Shown: one piece after another, positions 56,923 through 64,000 of the stretch | How positions within the stretch are numbered: position 1 is the stretch's first letter | Layout of the letters: each line of letters begins with the position of its first letter | Assembly: GCA_003599455.1 (NCBI GenBank) | Contig: QZKF01000060.1 | Location: 1 to 64,000, forward strand | Reading direction: 5' to 3' | Origin: Comamonadaceae bacterium | Lineage (GTDB): Bacteria > Pseudomonadota > Gammaproteobacteria > Burkholderiales > Burkholderiaceae_C | DNA: 64,000 nt | The notes under the pieces: model-generated | Databases searched by the model: none | Told to the model about the DNA's origin: nothing | The model's input: only the letters and a program-made list of their open reading frames with translations | Program-made: the position numbers and the translations under genes

Positions 56923-58431
56923 ATGAAAAAACGTATATGCGGTCTGGGCTTAGGCTTGATGCTGGTGGGCCTGTCATATGCCCAATCACCGGTCGACGAT
57001 GCACGCAGCAAAGGCCTCAAGTGGCTGGTGCAGACGCAAAAAGGTGATGGTTCGTTTGCTGGCCTCAAGGGCTTGGAAGTGCAGGCCACGGCTGCGTCCA
57101 TCGAGGCCATGCAGGCAGGCGGCATGGCGGCCTCTGCCAACCATGCGAGAGCGTTGTCATGGCTGGCCAATGCACCGGGTGACAGCCTGGACAGCCGGGC
57201 TTGGCAAGCCTTTGCGTTGAAACAGGCGGGACGTGACGTCCAGGTCATCGCGACAGACATTCGCAACCAGCGCTCCACAAGAACTTTTGTCGGCACCACC
57301 CTGTTTTCAGGGGTGACTTCCTGGGGGCCGCTGCCCGGCTACATGCCGAGCTTTCCCGACACCATGATGGGTTTTGGGGCACTGCGCAGCGCGGGTGATT
57401 CAGACACGAGCGCCATCACCGAACTTCTCATATCCACACTGTGCTTCGTGTTGCCCGCGCAACAAACGGTGGCGCCCTGGGCCGGCAGCTTTCCATACGC
57501 GTTGCCCAGCAGCAATCAACCGGCAACGACTGCACGCGGTTCCTTGCTGGCAACCACCATCGTGCTGCATGAGCTGAAAAAGCAATCACAGGCCAATCGT
57601 TTCCCTTCTGCCACCGCTTGCTCTCCGACGCGCACCTCTCCTGGTGACATCAACACGGCCATGGCAGGTGCCAAGACATGGCTGCTCGCGCAGGCCAACG
57701 CAGATGGCGGATTTGCAGAGCGGCACCCCACAACGGCCGCGCTCGAATCTTCCTCCCCAGTGCCCACCGCCATGGCGTTGCGCGCGCTGTCTCTCTTCGC
57801 CGCCGAGGGGGATGCTCCATCGATCGCGGCGGTCAACTCGGCTCGCACCTGGCTCGTCGCTCAACAGAACAGCGACGGCAGTTGGCGCGGTGACCCTTTC
57901 GTCACAGCGCGCGTGCTGGCTGTTTTCCCGGTGGCGTCTGGTACTCAACTCGCCGACAACGACAACGATGGCCTGCCCAACGTGGTTGAGGCGCAGTTGG
58001 GGACACAGCAAGGCGTGGCCGACGGACAGGGCGTCCTGGCGGGCAATGCCGGCGCTCAGCCTGGCGTCACGGCAACCTCGTTCTCTGCTTCGGGAACCCT
58101 GGGCCAACCATTTGCTTATGCCCTGACCGCCCGTGGAGGCTCGGCACCATTCACCTTTGTCAGGGTGGCGGGCTCACTTCCTCAGGGGATTTCTCTGGCA
58201 TCGAACGGTCAGCTGACAGGAACACCCGTGAAGGAGGGTGTGTTCGCGTTTGACTACCAGGTCACCAATGCTTCGGGAGCCAAGGCGCTGGTGATTGGTC
58301 GCATCGACATCGCATCAGCCTCTGCGGGTGGCGGCTCGAATGTGAATGACTCCGACGCCCCACTGCCAGCCTGGGCACTGCTGTTGCTCGGTGGCGCGCT
58401 GCTCGGTGTGATGCGCAGGCGACGCGCCTGA
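56923..58431 (+). CDS. secreted prenyltransferase-repeat/Ig protein with C-terminal sorting tail
   Basis: 502 residues. Signal peptide (MKKRICGLGLGLMLVGLSYAQ). Residues ~25-335 carry terpenoid-cyclase/prenyltransferase-type repeats with QKGDGSF (~40), QANADGGF (~257) and QQNSDGSW (~315). A DxDxDGLP calcium-type motif (~345-352) follows, then a putative Ig (He_PIG) domain (~390-452; PFAYALTARGG...LPQGISL). The end APLPAWALLLLGGALLGVMRRRRA (479-502) is a PLPAW-type sorting tail. AAGGGGAG precedes the ATG. Likely the main cargo of the nearby exosortase. Confidence 0.75.
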   Translation: MKKRICGLGLGLMLVGLSYAQSPVDDARSKGLKWLVQTQKGDGSFAGLKGLEVQATAASIEAMQAGGMAASANHARALSWLANAPGDSLDSRAWQAFALKQAGRDVQVIATDIRNQRSTRTFVGTTLFSGVTSWGPLPGYMPSFPDTMMGFGALRSAGDSDTSAITELLISTLCFVLPAQQTVAPWAGSFPYALPSSNQPATTARGSLLATTIVLHELKKQSQANRFPSATACSPTRTSPGDINTAMAGAKTWLLAQANADGGFAERHPTTAALESSSPVPTAMALRALSLFAAEGDAPSIAAVNSARTWLVAQQNSDGSWRGDPFVTARVLAVFPVASGTQLADNDNDGLPNVVEAQLGTQQGVADGQGVLAGNAGAQPGVTATSFSASGTLGQPFAYALTARGGSAPFTFVRVAGSLPQGISLASNGQLTGTPVKEGVFAFDYQVTNASGAKALVIGRIDIASASAGGGSNVNDSDAPLPAWALLLLGGALLGVMRRRRA

Positions 58432-58503
58432 CCGCGTTGCACCTCAGCCGTCGCAAATCGCTTTTCTTCTCCCCCCCTTCATTTCTCACCTGACGAGGCC
58501 CCC

Positions 58504-61500
58504 ATGAGCCGTTCGCCATGTTTTCGCGCATCCGTTCTCGCCCTGATGTTGGCGCTGCAATGGCCTGTCACGGGAGGCGCACGCGAGCTGCCTGCGGTGG
58601 CGCCAGACGCGGCCCAAGCAGTGCGCGCTGCACAAAAGCGACCGGTGGATCCCGCCGTACGTTCACTGAACCGCCAACTGCGCGAATTGCGAGATCCTGG
58701 CGCACAGATCACACCCGCCAAACGGCAGGAACTGCGCACACTGCGCGCCGAGTTGTCGTCTCGTTTGGCGGAGTCGGCCACCGCGCGACAGAGCCGGGGC
58801 GATGCTGCGGGCGCTGAGGCCATGCGCCAGTGGCGCAATCAGATGATCCAGCGCTTTGCCACTCTGGACGCGGAATTGGATGCCACAGAAGGTGCTGCGG
58901 GACAAGCTTCAGCCAATGCCGGTAACCGGGCCGCCAGAGCAAGCCGCCTCCAGGAGCGGTTGGCCGAGTGGAACTCGCGCCGTCCCGTGGCACCCATCCC
59001 TGGGCCCAACTGGCAACAGGTTGAGCTTCCGCCCTTGGTCGAGCAGGCCCCCGCCGCTGAACCGCCTCGCTTCGTGAGCGACATCATGTGGCTGTACCGC
59101 AAGCAGCACATGGATGCCAACGGCATGATGCGCGTCGCCCTGCAGCCCACTCCTGCGGAAGCAGCATCGTGTGACTACACCGCAGCAGATCTGGCCGAGA
59201 CGCCCGAGGTACCGAGCACCAACGCCGAGGTTCTGGCCCTGGCCGCCTCACTGGATCACAACCCCGCGCGGATTTATGCGTGGGTGAATCAGAACATCCA
59301 GTTCGAGCCCTACTTTGGCTCTCTCAAGGGCGGGTTGTCCACGCTCTGGGGCAAAGCGGGCGGCGCCACCGACCAGGCCAGTCTGCTCATCGCCCTGCTG
59401 AGGGCATCCAACATCCCCGCGCGCTACGTGCGCGGCACGGTGCGCGTGCTCGATGCGGCCCCCTTGGGTGCCGAGAGCAGGGGCGCGCGCTGGGTCGGCG
59501 CCAAAACGACCGCAGCGGCCGCAAGGATCCTGGCCAGCAATGGCAATCCTGCAGCCAACTCGGGGACCGACCGGCTGGGCCTGGCCCATGTCTGGGTGCA
59601 AGCCTGTCTGCCCTACGGCGCTTACCGAGGCGCTGGCATTGATGCCTCAGGGCACCGGTGGGTGCCGCTGGACCCTTCGTTCAAAGAGCATCGCTACTCG
59701 CCTGGCATCGTGGTCGACGGCTCGTTCGACTTCAACTACGCCACCTGGCTGTCCAGCCGCATCGACCCCCAAGGCCGCTACCGTTTGCCGCAGGAGCAGC
59801 TCGTTGACGAAGCGCAAGCCCATGTGCGCTCCAAACCCCCGCGCTTTGGCAACAACACCGCCGAAGACATTCCGTACAAGAGCGAAATCGACACGCCACG
59901 CTTCGATGTGTTGCCCATCGTTCCGCCGTACGACGTGCTGAGCTACGACAGCTGGAGTGGATTGGCAGGCGGCTCAGCCGAAACCGCTGCCTTGCCCGAC
60001 CGCCACCGCTACCGCCTGCAGGTGACGGTGCGAAACAAGAGCGCAGCCGTACCCGAGAACTTCACGGGCAACGTGCTGGCGCAAAAAACGTTGAATCTCA
60101 CACAGCTGGCCACGGGCAAGCTCACGCTGGCGTTTCGCGGGCTTTCTGCCGCTGATCAGACTGCTTACACAAGCTGGCTCAACGGGGTGAACCCCGACAA
60201 CACGCCCACCTGCAGCGGCACGACCAACGTGGTGCCCGTGCTCCGCCTTGACGGGATCGAGCAGGTCAGGGACAGCGGCTCAGGATCAACCACCCTGTGT
60301 TCGGGCGACAACGTGCTGCAGATGCAGGTGACGCTCGCCGAGAACTCCGTCAACCCTGTGCGCAGCTCCACCAGCTACCAGACCATTGCGGGTGCCAACC
60401 TGCACGCCTTGCATGCGTACGCGTGGCACACCTCGGACGTGTACCTGGCCAAACGCGCGGAGAAGCTGCTGGCGGCCGTGCGTGCCACCGCCAACCCGAA
60501 CGCTTCTGAGGAAAGCCGCGATGCCACCGAGGGCGAGTTCCTGGCACTCGCGGCTTCGCGCTACAGCCGCTACACAGCAGACGCCACACGCGAAGCCGGC
60601 GGCGTGTTCGGAGAGTCTGGCACGTCGGGCATCAGCCTGGGTCTGACCAGTGCTCAGGTGAAGATCAACTACCTCTTCGATCTGCCCTACGGCATTTCCC
60701 GCAAGGGTTTTCTCATCGACTGGCCCGGCAGCATTTCCACCAGCACTCGCCTCGACGGCGCCACGGGAGACTGGCGAGGATTCAAGCTTGCAGGCTTTGC
60801 TGGCTCAGCCTACGAGAGCTTCATCTGGCAAGAGATGGCTGGTCTTGACGCGGTGTCCACCACGCGGGGATTGCAGTTCGCCCGCGAGCAAGGGATCGAG
60901 GTGCTTCAGATCGACGACTCAACACAATGGGCCGCTCAAAAAAGCAAACTGACCACCAACACGAACAGCACCTTGAACTACCTGGCCAGCCAGGTTGCTC
61001 AGATCGAATCGACGTACGTGAACCAGGGCTTCAAGCTCACCATTCCGCGCAGCTTGATCGAGTATCCCGGATGGAAAGGCTCGGCCTTTTATGCGGAGAG
61101 GTTCACTCCCACCACGGGTCAAGCTGGATTTCCGATCAGCACCTATTCGGGTGGGGTCACGGTCGAGGCGCAAGATGATGAGGCTGATGAAGGTGGTGCC
61201 GGAGGCACCGGACCGGGCGGTAGCGCCTCGGGCGGCTTCACAGGCGGCTCTGCACCCATTGGCGGCGCCTACAACCCGACGCTGGGCACCGGCTACATCG
61301 TTGGCTCCACGGCACCGACCTTCGCGCAGCAAAGCGGCCAGAACTCCTACCAGACCGCCAACGGCCTGACCGCAGGCACCACCTACTCGGGTGATCCGGT
61401 GAACATGGTCACCGGCAACCTGATCCACAGCGAGCGCGACATCTCGATCAAGGGTCGCGGCGGCTTGCCCATCGTGTTCGAGCGTTGGTACAACTCCAAG

Positions 61501-64000
61501 AACCCCAAGGACGGCCCGCTGGGTTTTGGTTGGACGCACAGCTTCAACCACAGCATCCGCTTCTACGGCGTGGAAGCAGGCGTGGCCAAACTCGCGTGGG
61601 TGGACGGCACCGGTGGCGAGCGCTTCTTCTCCACCACCGGCCACACCAGCGGCAATGTGGCCGTGGGCGCCGCGTTCACAGCTCCCGCTGGTGTCTATGC
61701 CACCGTGCAGCGCCTGCCCAGCGGCCAATACGCCGTGACCGAACGATCGGGCATGCGTTACGTGTTCGAGAGCGTCAATGGCACCGCTACGGACACCAAC
61801 CAGAAAGCCCGGCTGCTCTCCATCAGCGACCGCAACAACAACACGCTCAACCTGAGCTACAGCGCCGCCTGCGGCAACCAGCTCTGCACGGTGACCGATG
61901 CGCTCAGCCGCAGCCTCACCTTCAGCTACACCGGCACGCGCATCAATCAGATCACCGACTGGAACGGGCGCACCTGGCGCTACACGGTGGACGCCGCGGG
62001 CGATCTGGTGAGCTTCAGCAACCCGTTGGCCGTGGCCGGATCGCAGCCTCCGGTGACCTACCAGTACCTCACCAGCGCCGACGGTGCCCCCGTGGCGCAC
62101 GCCATGAAGCGCTACCAGCTGCCCCGCGGCAACGGCATGCAGTTCGAGTACTACGCCAACGGCCGGGTGTTCCACCACACGCCCTTCGGTGTGGATTCCC
62201 AGCCCATCACCGCGTCAGTCACCACCTTCACCTGGGCCGAGTTCCGCCGCGAGGCGGTGCAGATCGATGGCGCCGGGCGCGAGCGGCGTTTCTTGTTCGA
62301 TGCCCATGGCAACCCGCTGTCCATCACCGACGAGACGGGGGCGACAACCAGCTACACCTACGACCCGACCACTGGCCGAACCCACCTGCGGACCAGCCGC
62401 ACCACCGACAACGGCCAGACCACGCAGTACGCGTATGACGCCAACGGCCACCTCACCGATGTGACGATGCCCAGCGCTCGCACGGTGCAGTACCGCGACC
62501 ACAACGTGTATGGCCAGGCGCAGCGAGAGAAAGACGCCAACGGAAACTGGACGCTGCGCCGCTTCGACGCGGCCGGCAACCTCACCGATCTGCTGCGCAC
62601 CCGCGCTGGCGTGGTGCCCACCGCCGGTGCGCGCCCGGCCACCACCGACATCGTGTCGTGGAACCAGTTCCAGAGCGATGGCTCCGGCAACCCGACCCTG
62701 GTGCGCCGCCTGCGCGACTGGAGCGCGGCCACCCTCGGGACACCCACCAGCGGCGTCGGCCCGGCGCTGGAGACCACGTACGACACCAACCGCCTGAACG
62801 TGGTGGGCATCACCCGCCGTGGTGACCTGAACGGTTCTCCCGCCAGCTTGGAGACCGAGAGCTACACCGACTTCCAGTACGACCCGCTGGGCCGTCCCCT
62901 GCGCAGCCCGGACGCATCCTGGTACCCACAAACCAACGCCTGGGACGCGCTGGACCGTCCCACCGAGAGCCCGGACGGCAGGGGCAACGCTTGGGCCACC
63001 GTGTTCGATGCCAACGGCAACCCATTGTTCGTGGGCCTCACCGTGGGCGGTGCGTATGTTGACGGCTACTACGCCAACTGGGACGACCTGGACCGCCTGG
63101 AGCGCCGGGTGGACTACGCAGGCAACGCCACGCTGAACCGCTACAACGGCCAAGGCCACCTGCTGCAGCGCACAGGGGCCGACGGTTACACCCTGGGCTT
63201 CGAAAACGACGCGCTGGGCCGGGTGCTGGGCGCCTTCAACGAAGAAAACCACCGCGTCTTGATCTCGCGCGACGGCGACGGCCGCGAACGCAGCGTGACC
63301 GACCCCAACGGTCTGACCACCGCCTTCGAATACCACGACGCCACGGAAGACGGACGCCTCAAGCGCACCAGCCTGCCGCCGGTGAGCGGGCAAGCCGCCT
63401 CACGCGCAATGGAAGTGGCGCAGTACGACGGCCTGGGCAAAGCCCTGCGCATGAACAGCGTGGCCGCCGATGGCTCGGTGCGCGACACCCGACGCTTCTT
63501 TGATGAGCTCGGTCGCCTCACGCGAGAGGTGGGCCCTGCTGTGTCTGCCACCGACACCAGCCGCCCGGTGAGCTGCTGGGTGTACAGCGCGCTGGACGAT
63601 GTGCGTGAAGTCTGGGCCGGCAGCACCACCGACGCCACCAACCCTACTTGCACCTTCACCGAGGGGCCGTCGTTCAAGCGCCAGCTCACGCAAACCCACG
63701 ACGACTGGGGGCGCCTTCTCAGCCGCACCGATGCCCTGGGGCGTACCTGGCGCTGGAGCTGGAACATCTACGGCCAGCTGGTGAGCAGCCAGAGCCCGGT
63801 GCAGGCGGCGGCCAGCCAGAGCACCACCTACCAGTACGGCACAGCTGGCACACCCGGCCAGACCCAAGGCCTGCTGCGCAGCCGCACCGTGCCCGGCACC
63901 GGCGCCCAAGGCCAGAGCGTGACCTACACCCGCGACGTGCTCGGCCAAGTCACCAAGGCCGAAACCCGCGACGGCTCGGGCGCGCTGGTGGTGACACAAG
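58504..64000 (+). CDS. giant secreted transglutaminase-like/RHS (YD-repeat) protein, 3' end outside window
   Basis: At least 1832 residues in one open frame, no stop before 64000. Signal peptide (MSRSPCFRASVLALMLALQWPVTG), a charged helical region (~45-165), then a transglutaminase-like domain (~245-400; WVNQNIQFEPYFG, DQASLLIALLRASNIPARYV, AHVWVQACLP with His, WVPLDPSF with Asp). The usual Cys position reads Ala/Thr. A long beta region leads to a DUF6531/RHS start (GDPVNMVTGNLIHSERD, ~962) and many YD repeats (YDANGHLTDV, YDPLGRPLRS, FDELGRLTREV). Probably a surface shell protein; a C-terminal toxin would be beyond the window. Confidence 0.88.
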   Translation, partial: MSRSPCFRASVLALMLALQWPVTGGARELPAVAPDAAQAVRAAQKRPVDPAVRSLNRQLRELRDPGAQITPAKRQELRTLRAELSSRLAESATARQSRGDAAGAEAMRQWRNQMIQRFATLDAELDATEGAAGQASANAGNRAARASRLQERLAEWNSRRPVAPIPGPNWQQVELPPLVEQAPAAEPPRFVSDIMWLYRKQHMDANGMMRVALQPTPAEAASCDYTAADLAETPEVPSTNAEVLALAASLDHNPARIYAWVNQNIQFEPYFGSLKGGLSTLWGKAGGATDQASLLIALLRASNIPARYVRGTVRVLDAAPLGAESRGARWVGAKTTAAAARILASNGNPAANSGTDRLGLAHVWVQACLPYGAYRGAGIDASGHRWVPLDPSFKEHRYSPGIVVDGSFDFNYATWLSSRIDPQGRYRLPQEQLVDEAQAHVRSKPPRFGNNTAEDIPYKSEIDTPRFDVLPIVPPYDVLSYDSWSGLAGGSAETAALPDRHRYRLQVTVRNKSAAVPENFTGNVLAQKTLNLTQLATGKLTLAFRGLSAADQTAYTSWLNGVNPDNTPTCSGTTNVVPVLRLDGIEQVRDSGSGSTTLCSGDNVLQMQVTLAENSVNPVRSSTSYQTIAGANLHALHAYAWHTSDVYLAKRAEKLLAAVRATANPNASEESRDATEGEFLALAASRYSRYTADATREAGGVFGESGTSGISLGLTSAQVKINYLFDLPYGISRKGFLIDWPGSISTSTRLDGATGDWRGFKLAGFAGSAYESFIWQEMAGLDAVSTTRGLQFAREQGIEVLQIDDSTQWAAQKSKLTTNTNSTLNYLASQVAQIESTYVNQGFKLTIPRSLIEYPGWKGSAFYAERFTPTTGQAGFPISTYSGGVTVEAQDDEADEGGAGGTGPGGSASGGFTGGSAPIGGAYNPTLGTGYIVGSTAPTFAQQSGQNSYQTANGLTAGTTYSGDPVNMVTGNLIHSERDISIKGRGGLPIVFERWYNSKNPKDGPLGFGWTHSFNHSIRFYGVEAGVAKLAWVDGTGGERFFSTTGHTSGNVAVGAAFTAPAGVYATVQRLPSGQYAVTERSGMRYVFESVNGTATDTNQKARLLSISDRNNNTLNLSYSAACGNQLCTVTDALSRSLTFSYTGTRINQITDWNGRTWRYTVDAAGDLVSFSNPLAVAGSQPPVTYQYLTSADGAPVAHAMKRYQLPRGNGMQFEYYANGRVFHHTPFGVDSQPITASVTTFTWAEFRREAVQIDGAGRERRFLFDAHGNPLSITDETGATTSYTYDPTTGRTHLRTSRTTDNGQTTQYAYDANGHLTDVTMPSARTVQYRDHNVYGQAQREKDANGNWTLRRFDAAGNLTDLLRTRAGVVPTAGARPATTDIVSWNQFQSDGSGNPTLVRRLRDWSAATLGTPTSGVGPALETTYDTNRLNVVGITRRGDLNGSPASLETESYTDFQYDPLGRPLRSPDASWYPQTNAWDALDRPTESPDGRGNAWATVFDANGNPLFVGLTVGGAYVDGYYANWDDLDRLERRVDYAGNATLNRYNGQGHLLQRTGADGYTLGFENDALGRVLGAFNEENHRVLISRDGDGRERSVTDPNGLTTAFEYHDATEDGRLKRTSLPPVSGQAASRAMEVAQYDGLGKALRMNSVAADGSVRDTRRFFDELGRLTREVGPAVSATDTSRPVSCWVYSALDDVREVWAGSTTDATNPTCTFTEGPSFKRQLTQTHDDWGRLLSRTDALGRTWRWSWNIYGQLVSSQSPVQAAASQSTTYQYGTAGTPGQTQGLLRSRTVPGTGAQGQSVTYTRDVLGQVTKAETRDGSGALVVTQ

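Overview
The window is a chromosomal segment of a GC-rich betaproteobacterium, most likely a Comamonadaceae member near Hydrogenophaga. The reasons are very high GC with strong third-position bias, the Liv transporter/beta-oxidation cluster, a YciB-BolA-PpiC block, and GACAAT-type -10 elements placed directly before start codons. This is inferred from gene content; no 16S or marker search was possible. No rRNA, tRNA or CRISPR array was seen.

Layout. 0-10 kb: housekeeping and redox genes: a hemerythrin behind a perfect FNR/DNR-type box, an alpha/beta hydrolase, a DUF1624 membrane acyltransferase, parvulin, BolA, YciB, a TerB-DUF697 protein, and a leftward selO-msrB-cysK-LLM gene row. 10-33 kb: a large lipid/acyl-CoA catabolic cluster. 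It has an AraC-type regulator divergent from an acyl-CoA ligase, a complete branched-chain-type ABC importer (substrate-binding protein, LivH, LivM, LivG, LivF), a FadB/J-type multifunctional enzyme, a thiolase, two acyl-CoA dehydrogenases, two PaaI-type thioesterases, two SDRs, an MDR reductase, a GST and small accessory proteins. Within it sits an ECF42-type sigma factor translationally coupled to a DGPF protein. Together these could import a carboxylic acid, activate it as a CoA thioester, beta-oxidise it, and drain stalled CoA esters through the thioesterases. 33-46.5 kb: a Kef-type antiporter divergent from two overlapping MFS exporters, a small lower-GC array of short ORFs separated by related repeats, DUF72, Tex, two tandem HDOD genes each preceded by a sigma28-like promoter, a patatin-like hydrolase and TrhO.

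From 46.5 kb the character changes to accessory DNA. A Tn3-superfamily transposase (tnpA) starts about 140 bp inside a candidate transposon end that lies 9 bp after the trhO stop. Further right are the divergent tnpT (KfrA-like) and tnpS (tyrosine recombinase) genes of a Tn4651-type resolution module, with a clear inverted-repeat core site between them. Cargo-like genes lie between and beyond these. No right end was found in the window.

53.8-64 kb holds the most unusual locus: a nucleotidyltransferase gene, a PEP-CTERM-like protein, a remnant of a second nucleotidyltransferase copy, a small exosortase with a partner membrane protein, a secreted prenyltransferase-repeat/Ig/sorting-tail protein, and a giant secreted transglutaminase-like/RHS protein that runs off the window. 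The arrangement suggests a dedicated surface-protein export/anchoring locus. The link between its parts is inferred from gene order and sorting-tail features only.
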